From Chryseobacterium balustinum (lineage in GTDB: Bacteria > Bacteroidota > Bacteroidia > Flavobacteriales > Weeksellaceae): a stretch of 64,000 bases of DNA. This document shows, piece after piece, positions 26,053 through 34,922 of the stretch. Within the stretch, counting starts at the first letter, position 1. Each line of letters opens with the position of its first letter. The notes beneath the pieces are model-generated. The model made no database searches. It was not told the origin of the DNA and saw nothing but the letters and a program-made list of their open reading frames with translations. The position numbers were made by a program, and so were the translations under genes. Where the stretch lies: contig NZ_FUZE01000002.1 of NCBI RefSeq assembly GCF_900168205.1, positions 248,001-312,000 of the forward strand. Reading direction: 5' to 3'.

Positions 26053-26080
26053 GCTCAACTACAATAGTTGAGCTTTTTTT
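26053..26080 (+). terminator. Rho-independent terminator of the XRE gene
   Basis: GCTCAACT (26053-26060) and AGTTGAGC (26066-26073) with a 5-nt loop, then seven T. Confidence 0.85.
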
Positions 26081-26187
26081 ACAAGAAAATCATCAAATAC
26101 ATTCATGATTGAAAGAGAATTAAATCTTTGATTCAAATTGCTTAATGAAAACAAATTAAAAAACTAAAACTATAAAAACTTTCCACC

Positions 26188-29151
26188 ATGATAAATAAAG
26201 GGTCTGAATGGAATATTTGGGATTTACATGTGCATACGCCAGCTTCAGGATTTGCATCAGATTCTGATTATCCAACTTTAATTGATAATTTGAAAGCTTC
26301 CCAAGCTGATGTAATAGGAATTAATGATTATTGTTCTGTACAAGGATATAAGAAAATTATGAGTTTGGGAGGAGTTGAAGGGAAAATTCTTTTTCCAGTT
26401 GTGGAGTTTAGAATGAATAATAAAATTAATCACAAAAATTCGACAGCTACTGAAGGTGGAGTCAGTATCAATTTTCATATAATTTTTGATAATAATAGTG
26501 ATATCAATAGTTTAGAAGTAGAATTGAATAGTTTAGAATGTAAATTTGATGGTGGAAATGAATCAAAATTAGGACATGTTACTACCGTCGAGGATTTAGG
26601 TAAAATATCTTTCGATTATTTCGATACTGTTAAAAAATTAAACTCATCTATTTTAAAAAATAAGTTTTTAGTTTGGGTTCCCTATGATGAATACGGTGGA
26701 ATTGACGCTATTGATCCAATCAATGATGGATTTTTTAAATTGGGGATTATTAATACTGCTCACATATTAGGCTCAGGAAACAACAGACAGATTTCTTATT
26801 TTATAAGTGATAGATGCGTTACCGATGTTGGGAAAAACATTGCTTGTATTAAAGGTAGTGACGCGCATCAACTAGACTACCCATTCGGAAAATTACGAGA
26901 TAAAGATTCTAATCCAACAGATAGATATTGCTGGATTAAAGGTGAAAAAAGTTTTAAAGCTTTACAGCATTTAATTGTTGAACCTATAGATAGAGTTGTG
27001 ATAAATGATAAAAATCCTATCGAGAATAGAGTAACAACAAATCGTACTAAATATATTGAAAGTATTAAGATTAATCAAGTTTCGGGATATAATCAATCTA
27101 CACATGGCGAATGGTTTAATGAAGTGGATATTCCACTTAATCCTGAATTAGTTGCTATAATAGGTAATAAAGGAAATGGCAAAAGCGCTTTAGCAGATAT
27201 TATTGGGCTCTGTGGAGACTATAATGGAAGTCATGATGATTTTTCATTCTTAAATAAGAAAAAATTTGGTGAAAATAATGGTCGTATAGCACAAAATTTT
27301 GAAGCAAAACTAAAATGGTTAAGTGGTACTGAAATTACCAAAAATCTTAATGATAAAACTGATATTTCATTTACAGAAAAAGTAAAGTATTTACCTCAGG
27401 GTTATTTTGAAAGTATTACAAACGAATCCGTAGAGGGATTCAATAAAGAAATCGAGGATGTTGTGTTTACTCACTTGAAAGAAGATGAGAAATTAGGAAA
27501 GACAAATTTTAAAGAATTAATTGACTATAAAAATAGTGTGAGTAAAGAGGAAATTACTCAACTGAAAGGTAAATTACATTCTATTAATGAATCAATATTC
27601 AATAAGGAAGTTAAGTTAAATCCACTATATCAAAAAAGTATTGAAGATCATATAAAGCAAAAGCAAGATGAATTGAACGCTTTAATTGAGCCTATTGCTG
27701 TTTCAAATCCTAATGATGATCCTGAGCATGCAGAACAAAATAAAGTTGTCAATGAGGAAATTGAAGGATTAAACAAGAGCATCAAACTTCAAGAAGAGAA
27801 AATAAAAGTAATTGAAAAGTTAAAATTGAATCTTTTAATTGAGATTAATGAGTTAAAATCATTTAAACAACGAATTGAAAATAAAGTAAAAGAAGTTGTT
27901 GACTTTAAAAATAATTTAGTTTCTGAATTATCTAAATACGAAAATCTTGATATTAATGAATTAATTAAATTAACGTCAAATCTTGAAAATTTAGACAAAT
28001 TATTATCCGAAAAGAATGCACTGTATGAAGATTACAAATTAGCATTAGAAGAATCTACTTCTATTGATCCAAACTATAAATCTGAAAAGAAAGTTTTAAA
28101 AGGATATACAGATAGAAAAGAAGATATACAAAAATCTTTAGGTGAAGCCGACAAAGTTTATCAACACTATCTTTTAGAAAAGAAAAATTGGGATGATCTT
28201 AAAAGTAAAATAATTGGCAATGTAAATATCCAAGGTACATTGGAGTTTTATAAAAAGGAATTGACTTATTTAAATTTAAGTCTTACTAGTGAAATAGAAA
28301 CTGAAAAAATTGAAAGATTAAAACTGACTAAAGAAATCTTTGAATTAAAAAGTACTGTATTGTCCACATACCAAAATGTAAAACAACGTATAGACAATAT
28401 TATTAATGAGAATAATGAATTACTTTCTGCATATCCGATAGAAATAGAAGCTTCTTTTACATTTACTTCTAATTTTCAGAAAAAATTTTTAGATTTTATT
28501 TATTTCAATAAGGCAGGAACTTTTTATGGAAAAGAAAACGCTGAAATACAATATAGAAAAATAGTTGAAAATGTAGATATTGATAACTTTGGAGGTATTG
28601 CTACATTATTAGAAAACTTGATAAGACCATTTTTTACCGATTTAAGAGATGAGGGAAAACAGACAAATATTGAAAATCAAGTAAATGATGTGGTTGACTT
28701 ATATGATTATTTATTTTCCTTGGATTTTGTTGATTATAATTATGAATTACGTCAAGGGAGTAAAAACTTAGAGCAACTATCTCCTGGTGAAAAAGGAGCT
28801 TTATTACTGATATTTTACCTATTACTTGACAATAATGATATTCCATTAATAATTGATCAGCCTGAAGATAATCTCGATAATCACAGTGTTGCAAATATTT
28901 TAGTTCCATTTATTAAGAAAGCTAAATCAAAAAGACAAATAATACTAGTTACACATAATCCAAATTTAGCAGTTGTTGCCGATGCCGAACAGGTGATTTA
29001 TACTGAACTCGACAAAGAAAATAATTATAAATTTTCATTTAAAGCAGGTGCGATCGAAAATCCGGAAATTAACGAATGCATTGTAAAAGTTTTGGAAGGA
29101 GCAATGCCTGCATTCAATAAGAGAAAATTAAAGTATTATGAGAATAACTAA
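26188..29151 (+). CDS. PHP-domain plus SMC-like ATPase (TrlF / Ppl type), probable defence protein
   Basis: A 987-residue fusion. The N-terminal PHP phosphoesterase domain has DLHVHTPAS (about 12-20) and GSDAH (near 228), giving metal ligands for phosphoester hydrolysis. The ATPase follows: Walker A GNKGNGKS (near 326), a long coiled coil (about 450-760), LSPGEKG signature (near 863), Walker B LIIDQPEDNLDN (near 887) and H-loop VTHNPN (near 922). The layout matches NCBI TrlF-family ATPases and the one-gene Ppl antiphage system. ATP-driven sensing that activates a nucleic-acid-cutting PHP domain is the usual model; it is inferred here. The gene appears to be a single transcription unit. Confidence 0.87.
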   Translation: MINKGSEWNIWDLHVHTPASGFASDSDYPTLIDNLKASQADVIGINDYCSVQGYKKIMSLGGVEGKILFPVVEFRMNNKINHKNSTATEGGVSINFHIIFDNNSDINSLEVELNSLECKFDGGNESKLGHVTTVEDLGKISFDYFDTVKKLNSSILKNKFLVWVPYDEYGGIDAIDPINDGFFKLGIINTAHILGSGNNRQISYFISDRCVTDVGKNIACIKGSDAHQLDYPFGKLRDKDSNPTDRYCWIKGEKSFKALQHLIVEPIDRVVINDKNPIENRVTTNRTKYIESIKINQVSGYNQSTHGEWFNEVDIPLNPELVAIIGNKGNGKSALADIIGLCGDYNGSHDDFSFLNKKKFGENNGRIAQNFEAKLKWLSGTEITKNLNDKTDISFTEKVKYLPQGYFESITNESVEGFNKEIEDVVFTHLKEDEKLGKTNFKELIDYKNSVSKEEITQLKGKLHSINESIFNKEVKLNPLYQKSIEDHIKQKQDELNALIEPIAVSNPNDDPEHAEQNKVVNEEIEGLNKSIKLQEEKIKVIEKLKLNLLIEINELKSFKQRIENKVKEVVDFKNNLVSELSKYENLDINELIKLTSNLENLDKLLSEKNALYEDYKLALEESTSIDPNYKSEKKVLKGYTDRKEDIQKSLGEADKVYQHYLLEKKNWDDLKSKIIGNVNIQGTLEFYKKELTYLNLSLTSEIETEKIERLKLTKEIFELKSTVLSTYQNVKQRIDNIINENNELLSAYPIEIEASFTFTSNFQKKFLDFIYFNKAGTFYGKENAEIQYRKIVENVDIDNFGGIATLLENLIRPFFTDLRDEGKQTNIENQVNDVVDLYDYLFSLDFVDYNYELRQGSKNLEQLSPGEKGALLLIFYLLLDNNDIPLIIDQPEDNLDNHSVANILVPFIKKAKSKRQIILVTHNPNLAVVADAEQVIYTELDKENNYKFSFKAGAIENPEINECIVKVLEGAMPAFNKRKLKYYENN

Positions 29152-29294
29152 TACTTTATGAAAGAAAAAATTATACACTTTTCATTGTATGTGTTAAAGA
29201 CCTTAAATTAAATAATCTAATAAATATCCAAAAGAAAAAAAAGAAAAAAAAAGAAAGCCAGTCCATCATTGTTACAGATTTCAATAAGCAAGTT

Positions 29295-29338
29295 TATCAA
29301 TAAAAATACGACCTGAAAGGTGGAGATTTTTATTGATA
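29295..29338. repeat. Perfect 13-bp inverted repeat with nested inner stem
   Basis: TATCAATAAAAAT (29295-29307) pairs with ATTTTTATTGATA (29326-29338). The 18-nt loop itself contains ACCTGAAAGGT, which can fold. It lies between the converging PHP-ATPase and mobilisation genes, so it may be a bidirectional terminator, or a transfer or recombination site. Confidence 0.55.
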
Positions 29339-29414
29339 CCGACAGGCTTGAACTTGTGTTTATAATCTGAAACTATTCCTTTGTTTTCTTTTTATTATTT
29401 TTTACAATCTTTGA

Positions 29415-30578
29415 TTACAACCTTCGTTGTTTTTTCTTCTTTTGCTGTAAGGGAATTTGCTCAGAATAATGATTGATCTCAAGATTGCCAAAATTTAAGA
29501 GAGATATTATTTGAGAAATGCTTTCTGAATCTTTAAAAACTTCTTCAAATGCAGAGAAAGGTATATTGTTTTCCTGTGAAACCTTCTTACAAATATCATT
29601 AATTTCTGCGATTAACTTTTCTTTAGAGCCAGTAAATAGCTGAGGTAATTTTGTTTTCTCAAATCGTAATGTTTTGATCAAAGTATCCTTTACCGAGTCT
29701 AAATATTTTATTTTTTCACTCGAATAAATATCACCGCTGGATAGAACGGTGGATAATTTATTTTTCAGAATCGAAATTTCTTTTTTGAGATCTAAATTTT
29801 TACTTTGGAGTTCTGTCATCAGTTTGTTTTTGAATTCTAACTCCTGTTTGTTTTTTCTAAGCTGGATATTATACGTTTTGAACACTTTTTCGTAGTTGTC
29901 AAGAGTTTCATCGGTTCTAATTTTTTTAAAGCCTAAGAAATCGCTTTCTTTCACAATCAAATCTTCAAACTTTTTGGAACTGAGCTCAGATTTGACATTG
30001 TTTATCTTTTCATCCAGTTCTAAAAGCTCTTGTTCTTTTTTCTGAATCTTAAATCCTATAGCTTCTAATCTACTTTTTGAGCCCTCAATACCTCTCTCCA
30101 TTCCCAAACATTCCGCTGTGATATCCTGCATTTTTGAATAGTGAAAAGATTGATGCTTTAGAGTCTTTCCCGTTTTAAGATCTTGCCAGTCAGCAAGCAT
30201 ATGAGCGTGGTAATTGGGTTTCCATTCTTTATCCTCTATATCAAAGTGACCTTCATCTTTATGGATAGCAATCTGGAAAATTCTAATCTGTAATTCTTCT
30301 TCAAGTCGTTTTGAAAGCTGATGCAAATCCTGCATTGTTGTATCTTCTTTAATCACAACAACGGCTTCTCTAATTGGCATTGCATTCTTTTGCAATTTTC
30401 TTCCGGATTTTTCTTTACAATATGTTTCAATTTTGTGTAGTCTGTCTGAAAGTTTTTCTTCTGACCAATATTCGTTTTTAGCCGTTAAGTCTTTTCGGAT
30501 ATAATCAAAAGTCTTTCTTCTAAAGTTATGTGCTTCAGAATCTGATTTTGCTTCCTTGAAATTGATAGAGGTTTTCAT
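29415..30578 (-). CDS. MobV/Pre-type mobilisation protein (relaxase)
   Basis: A 387-residue protein. The N-terminal half carries the MobV motif: HKDEGH followed by NYHAHMLADW, a His-rich metal site in the catalytic domain (about residues 120-150). A long coiled coil (about 165-275) and a basic tail (QQKKKKQRRL) follow. MobV relaxases nick DNA at oriT and lead one strand into a recipient through a helper's channel. No other transfer gene is present, so the island would be mobilisable at most. The motif reads H-x-D-E rather than the more common spacing variants, but overall it fits well. Confidence 0.82.
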   Translation of the reverse strand: MKTSINFKEAKSDSEAHNFRRKTFDYIRKDLTAKNEYWSEEKLSDRLHKIETYCKEKSGRKLQKNAMPIREAVVVIKEDTTMQDLHQLSKRLEEELQIRIFQIAIHKDEGHFDIEDKEWKPNYHAHMLADWQDLKTGKTLKHQSFHYSKMQDITAECLGMERGIEGSKSRLEAIGFKIQKKEQELLELDEKINNVKSELSSKKFEDLIVKESDFLGFKKIRTDETLDNYEKVFKTYNIQLRKNKQELEFKNKLMTELQSKNLDLKKEISILKNKLSTVLSSGDIYSSEKIKYLDSVKDTLIKTLRFEKTKLPQLFTGSKEKLIAEINDICKKVSQENNIPFSAFEEVFKDSESISQIISLLNFGNLEINHYSEQIPLQQKKKKQRRL

Positions 30579-30630
30579 TTCAATTCTAAATTAAAGTAAC
30601 AAAATATAATTGATGGAAAACTTCTTCTAA

Positions 30631-30642
30631 CGATATACTTTG
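30631..30642 (-). promoter_or_regulatory. Possible oriT nick region upstream of the relaxase gene
   Basis: On the minus strand CAAAGTATATCG resembles the AAAGTATAGTG core of MobV-type origins. It lies about 55 bp upstream of the relaxase start, the normal position. The match is short, so this is tentative. Confidence 0.25.
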
Positions 30643-30711
30643 GCGCTCTTTTGCCTATCTTCAGGAGATTTTTAAAGTATTAGTAATTATAAAGTCGACT
30701 ATATAATTTGA

Positions 30712-30719
30712 TATTTTTG
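30712..30719 (+). promoter_or_regulatory. -7 box of the AbiH gene
   Basis: TATTTTTG matches TAnnTTTG, 39 bp before the ATG at 30759. No -33 element at normal spacing. Confidence 0.35.
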
Positions 30720-30758
30720 TAGTACTTTAGAGCTCACTTATTATTTAGAAATGCACAA

Positions 30759-31997
30759 ATGATTAATCGTATAATACTTATTGGTAATGGCTTTGATTTA
30801 GCTAATGGATTGCGTACAAACTATAAAAGTTTTATTGACGATTATTGGAAAAGTACAACATCAAAATATTCAAAAGAGAAGGTGGAAGATATATTTGAAT
30901 GTGATGAATTTAGTGCAATATCCTTAAAAACATTTGCTGATGAGCAAAAGATCACAAACTATGTTGAATTTTTTCAGCATATAGCTAATACCAGAATTCA
31001 ATACACAGCTAAAAATCATTTTTTTCTACAAATGTGTCACAATCTTTATAATAAAGACTGGTGGGATGTCGAAAGTTACTTTTATAATATTCTTAAAGAC
31101 GTTAGTGGTTCGAAAACAATGGCTGATGAAATCAAAAAGTTAAATCAAGACTTTGAGGGTGTGAAAAAATTGTTGGAAGCATATCTTTTCAGTGCAAAAT
31201 TAGATTCACCAGTTGATTATGAAATTGTTAGGGAAATTAAATCAAAAATATTTGAGCTTATAAACTTTGATGATATTTCAGAGGCAGGGGTTACCCAAAT
31301 AGTAAATAATTTGTGGGGAACGATTGGTAGTTATGTTAGTGATCCAGATTTTCAAGGCTTTCGTGATCAGAACTTGGGAGATTTTGAATCAAAGATCGTA
31401 AAAGCTCTTTCAAATGGATCATATGATAAATATTCATTAAAAAAATTTTTACAATCTCAAAGTAGTACTCTAACAAGTAAATTAGATGTACCCATTACCA
31501 TTCTGAACTTTAATTACACAGACACTGAAAGTTTTTATATCAATGGAGAACAGGAAGTTATAAAAATTCACGGGGAACTAAATAATATTGACAACCCAAT
31601 TATTTTTGGTTACGGCGATGAATTAGATGATTCTTACAGTGCAATTGAAAAGCTAAATAACAATGATTTCTTAGAAAATTTCAAATCTATAAATTATTCT
31701 AAAACAGCCAACTATAAAAAGCTTTTGCAAACTATAAATAGTGATCTATATCAAATTTATGTAATGGGACATTCTTGTGGCAATTCAGATAGAACTTTAT
31801 TAAATACAATTTTTGAACACGATAATTGCATCTCTATAAAAATCTTTTATCACGAAAAAGAGAATGGTGAAGATAATTACCTTGACGTGTACAAAAATAT
31901 TTCTCGTAACTTCAATAATAAAGCAAAATTAAGAGATAGGGTAGTTAATAAAAAATATAGTCAATCTCTTCTACCATTAAAATTGCAAAAGACATAA
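30759..31997 (+). CDS. AbiH-family abortive infection protein
   Basis: A 412-residue protein opening with the family hallmark IILIGNGFDLANGL (residues 5-18), a glycine-rich nucleotide-binding-like loop. Later family blocks are visible: LNFNYTDT near residue 251, KIHGELN near 270 and VMGHSCGNSDRTLL near 334. AbiH from lactococcal plasmids aborts phage infection; its biochemical activity is unresolved. The gene stands alone, as lactococcal AbiH does, and lies between the relaxase and the AbiEii pair. Confidence 0.9.
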   Translation: MINRIILIGNGFDLANGLRTNYKSFIDDYWKSTTSKYSKEKVEDIFECDEFSAISLKTFADEQKITNYVEFFQHIANTRIQYTAKNHFFLQMCHNLYNKDWWDVESYFYNILKDVSGSKTMADEIKKLNQDFEGVKKLLEAYLFSAKLDSPVDYEIVREIKSKIFELINFDDISEAGVTQIVNNLWGTIGSYVSDPDFQGFRDQNLGDFESKIVKALSNGSYDKYSLKKFLQSQSSTLTSKLDVPITILNFNYTDTESFYINGEQEVIKIHGELNNIDNPIIFGYGDELDDSYSAIEKLNNNDFLENFKSINYSKTANYKKLLQTINSDLYQIYVMGHSCGNSDRTLLNTIFEHDNCISIKIFYHEKENGEDNYLDVYKNISRNFNNKAKLRDRVVNKKYSQSLLPLKLQKT

Positions 31998-32508
31998 ATT
32001 TTCAGATTAAATTATGAAGCCTCGCAGAGCGTATTTGAAACTTTGTTAGGAGGCACGACTTTCAAAGTTGCGAATGCGCTCCTAACTTCATAGGGTAGTT
32101 GGCAAAATCGCACGCATTTTAATAAGCAACAAATCCATTCTTAAGACAAAATTTTAGGTAAATTACTTTTTACAAAGCAGGCTTTGTTTTGATTAATGGT
32201 TTAAAAGTAAAAAACGAAGCTATCTATATATTAGATTTTATGGTGACCAACTAAAAGGTGGACTTCTTAAAATTATAATAGCCAAATGCTAGCACAAACT
32301 ATGCTAAAATTTAAGTTGGCTATATTAATAACCAGTTACAAACTTAACTACAAACAGAAAAAATTGTAATGCCTTTTATCAAATACCTACATCAATAAAA
32401 GTCTTCTAATTTAGACTTTCATTAAAAAAATCGAAGCCAAATAGTTCCTTGCAACGCCATTGTAAAGGCATACCTCATTTTCAGAATTAATTTTCTGAAA
32501 AATAAAAA
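31998..32508. other. Long intergenic stretch with several inverted repeats
   Basis: No gene is visible. GTTAGGAG (32045-32052) faces CTCCTAAC (32079-32086) with a smaller ACTTT/AAAGT stem inside. AATAGCCAA near 32278 faces TTGGCTAT near 32316. A third dyad (32477-32503) lies against the next start codon and is listed separately. The stretch may contain an untranslated RNA, old element junctions, or both. Confidence 0.45.
32477..32503. promoter_or_regulatory. Palindrome covering the AbiEii ribosome-binding region
   Basis: ATTTTCAGAA (32477-32486) pairs with TTCTGAAAAAT (32493-32503) and ends 5 bp before the ATG. It could be an operator for an antitoxin, or a hairpin that hides the translation start. 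Confidence 0.4.
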
Positions 32509-33186
32509 ATGCTACATAAAGAAACAGTCAGTAAGGAAATGTGGGAACTTCTTCAAAAACTGATGAAAGATGAAAAGCTAAAAAATTTTACCTTAGTAGG
32601 TGGTACCGCACTCAGTTTAATGCTTGGTCATCGTCTAAGTATTGATATTGATCTGTTTACAACTAGTGCTTTTGATGAGAAATCTGTTTTAAACCATCTT
32701 GCAAAGAAATATCCTGTAGAAGTTAAAAATATGTTCGAAAATACGCTGCTTTTGCAAATATCCCAAATCAAAGTCGATATCCTTGCCCATCAGTATCAAT
32801 GGCAATTGCCTCCAATAACTAAAGAAAATGTTAGGTTGGCATCCCTTGAGGACATAGGAGCAATGAAACTGCACGCTATATTTCAAGATGGAAGCAGAAT
32901 AAAAGATTTTGTCGATATGCATTTTATATTAGAACACAATTCTCTTAAAACTTACCTTGATTTTTATCAAAAAAAGTATGGAGGAAATTCATCACTTGTA
33001 GCCTTAAGTTTATTACACTATGACAGTATCGATAGAGATGTACAAGTTAAGATTATGAAAGGTAAAGATGTAACCTGGCAAAAGATAGAAGATAGATTAA
33101 AAAAATCAGTACATAACCCCTTACTAAAGTTCACTGAAATCAAGGAGCAAAATAACAAACAAAAAGGACGTGGATTCAAGCGTTAA
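32509..33186 (+). CDS. AbiEii/AbiGii-type nucleotidyltransferase toxin
   Basis: A 225-residue protein of the AbiEii family. The nucleotidyltransferase core is intact: LVGGTALSLML (29-39) with Gly31-Gly32, then S45-I-D47-I-D49 as the catalytic acidic pair, and QIKVDILAH supplying the third carboxylate. AbiEii toxins add nucleotides to RNA targets and stop growth unless checked by an antitoxin; related MenT enzymes modify tRNA 3' ends. Here the toxin gene comes first and a 105-residue partner follows after 37 bp. This reverses the order in classical abiEi-abiEii. Confidence 0.88.
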   Translation: MLHKETVSKEMWELLQKLMKDEKLKNFTLVGGTALSLMLGHRLSIDIDLFTTSAFDEKSVLNHLAKKYPVEVKNMFENTLLLQISQIKVDILAHQYQWQLPPITKENVRLASLEDIGAMKLHAIFQDGSRIKDFVDMHFILEHNSLKTYLDFYQKKYGGNSSLVALSLLHYDSIDRDVQVKIMKGKDVTWQKIEDRLKKSVHNPLLKFTEIKEQNNKQKGRGFKR

Positions 33187-33223
33187 ACTTTCATATATCA
33201 CTAATATTCAGTAAATTTATATT

Positions 33224-33541
33224 ATGAAAACAGGAAATAACAAAAGACGATCCTTTGATCTCGATCCTGCATTTTTTTGGGATTATGATTTAGATGCGAT
33301 GGATCTTGATAAAGCCTATAAATCAATTATAGGTCGTATTGTTGAACGTGGTGATAAAAATGACATTGACAAAATTGTAGAATTTTATACTTACGAAAAA
33401 GTAGTCAAAGCAATTCGTGACGAAATCCATTTCTTGCCTAATTATGCAATTAATAAAGCTTTAGAATTTTTTCCGGAACTTAAAAAAGAAGAGATGCACT
33501 GCTATCTAAATCGAAAGGACAAACCTTACCATTGGATTTAA
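33224..33541 (+). CDS. Small partner of the AbiEii toxin, putative antitoxin
   Basis: A 105-residue protein starting SFDLDPAFFWDYDLDAMDLDKAY and holding RIVERGDKNDIDKIVEFYT. This is a pattern I associate with short DUF6922-like proteins found beside AbiEii-type toxins in Bacteroidetes. It lacks the winged-helix plus long C-terminal layout of AbiEi. Position in a two-gene unit makes it the likely antitoxin or accessory factor; this is context-based inference. Confidence 0.65.
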   Translation: MKTGNNKRRSFDLDPAFFWDYDLDAMDLDKAYKSIIGRIVERGDKNDIDKIVEFYTYEKVVKAIRDEIHFLPNYAINKALEFFPELKKEEMHCYLNRKDKPYHWI

Positions 33542-33622
33542 TTTTAAAATTTTTCTTTAAAGATAAAGCTAAAACAAATAATAATACTTAGAAATAATTT
33601 CTCATCGTAAAAATTGAAAGGT

Positions 33623-33670
33623 GCTAATTTCGTGAGGAAATGAGTGATGAAAATTAGCTTCTTTTTCCTT
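33623..33670 (+). terminator. Terminator after the toxin pair
   Basis: GCTAATTT (33623-33630) pairs with AAATTAGC (33651-33658), followed by TTCTTTTTCCTTTT. Confidence 0.55.
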
Positions 33671-33678
33671 TTGTAAAA

Positions 33679-33718
33679 AAATGTAAGGTGTCCGCTTTTT
33701 AGCGGACTTCTTGCATTT
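33679..33718. terminator. Long hairpin between toxin pair and restriction operon
   Basis: GTCCGCT-TTTT-AGCGGAC (33690-33707) is extended outward by AAATGTAAG/CTTGCATTT with a small internal bulge. It would stop transcription from either side of the convergent genes. Confidence 0.55.
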
Positions 33719-33773
33719 TATAAAATTGTGATTCAAAAAGAAACTAGATTGTTAGAAATTTATTCGTGAAATA

Positions 33774-34922
33774 TTAATTAAATAAGCCTTTCATTTTACA
33801 TTCTTCTAAAAACTTTCTCTTAATCATATTTTTAATTGATTTTGGATTACGTGTCGTCGCCTTTAAAACTTTCTCGTAATATTTATCTGCATCTGTAATT
33901 TCAATTAATGATTGAGCATTTTCATAGTGATCGAGAATATCCTCATACCATTCTTTTGCACTATGTTTGTTACAGATAAACTCATCATACCTTCCATAAT
34001 ATTCTATACTTCCATCAGTATTATATTTTGTTTCTATTTTGAATATTCTTTTCCAAGAATTTAACTCTTCAGTATTACTATTACAATTTATAGTCAATTT
34101 ATAATCCGATGGTTTTATCCCTCCTTTTATGCCTGTGTTAGACAGTTTGAAGTCAATTTCTATATTTGGATGGCTATCTGAATAAGGATAAAAAGCAAGT
34201 TTTCTTCCCTTAATATGCTCTATTGGATCATGGGTGCTTTTATTACCCGAGTTACATTTATGACACATTGGAGAGAGGTTTTTAAAATTGATGGAATTAA
34301 ATGGATAAATAGCTTTAGGTAGAAAATGGTCATAAGCTTCCCTCGTTGATACATAAATCCCATCTATAGGATAAATTCCACAAAATGGACAAATACCTTC
34401 GTCATTCTCCGTCATAAATTCTTTATAGTGAGATGGGAGTAAATCATTATTTAATTTACCAAAAATCTCCAAATTAAAGGGAGATTCTTTCCCATAAAGC
34501 TTAGAGTAAAAATTATTTAATGCTTTTTCTAGATCAGGGTATTTTCGCTCTATTTCTTTATAACTTATTGGTGTTTTACTTTTATTGCCGCATAAAGTTT
34601 CAATTTCATTATTTTTATAATAAAAATCAATCAATTCTAATTTAAATCCATCATCATCAATTTTCGCAAATTCATTAAAAATTTTTTCAATTGAACTATT
34701 AAAAAAGTAAGCTGATTTTCCCATTTGATTTTTACTTGTGTCATTAGGGTCATAATCAACATTTCCTAAATGTTCATAAATATCCTTTAAAATTAGATTT
34801 CCATTGAGCTTCTCTACATCGAAAGTACCTTCAGCGAATAACCAAACGTCATAGAATAAGAAATCAAGAATTTTTTGAAATTTCTCAATCTCGTGATCAA
34901 TATATTTGTAAGTAAATATCAT
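33774..34922 (-). CDS. HNH nuclease partner of the ATPase (Septu PtuB-like)
   Basis: A 382-residue protein. The HNH fold is in the middle: C178-x-x-C181, D198-H199 (YDHFLPK), N215 and C220-x-x-C223 (NLSPMCHKCN), a zinc-stabilised nuclease core. The first 170 residues are helical with no known domain; the C-terminal 140 residues are also unassigned. The gene begins at the last base of the ATPase stop codon (1-bp overlap), so the two are co-translated. ATPase plus HNH nuclease is the composition of the Septu antiphage system. It is longer than the usual PtuB, so a distinct subtype is likely. Confidence 0.78.
   Translation of the reverse strand: MIFTYKYIDHEIEKFQKILDFLFYDVWLFAEGTFDVEKLNGNLILKDIYEHLGNVDYDPNDTSKNQMGKSAYFFNSSIEKIFNEFAKIDDDGFKLELIDFYYKNNEIETLCGNKSKTPISYKEIERKYPDLEKALNNFYSKLYGKESPFNLEIFGKLNNDLLPSHYKEFMTENDEGICPFCGIYPIDGIYVSTREAYDHFLPKAIYPFNSINFKNLSPMCHKCNSGNKSTHDPIEHIKGRKLAFYPYSDSHPNIEIDFKLSNTGIKGGIKPSDYKLTINCNSNTEELNSWKRIFKIETKYNTDGSIEYYGRYDEFICNKHSAKEWYEDILDHYENAQSLIEITDADKYYEKVLKATTRNPKSIKNMIKRKFLEECKMKGLFN

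Noticed and set aside
29212..29262. Poly-A/AAAAG-rich tract after the PHP-ATPase gene
   Set aside because: It is low-complexity sequence without a stable fold or coding potential; not evidence for a feature.
32045..32086. GTTAGGA ... TCCTAAC, resembling integron attC core sites
   Set aside because: In attC sites the order is RYYYAAC first and GTTRRRY last; here it is the reverse, and there is no integron integrase or cassette array.
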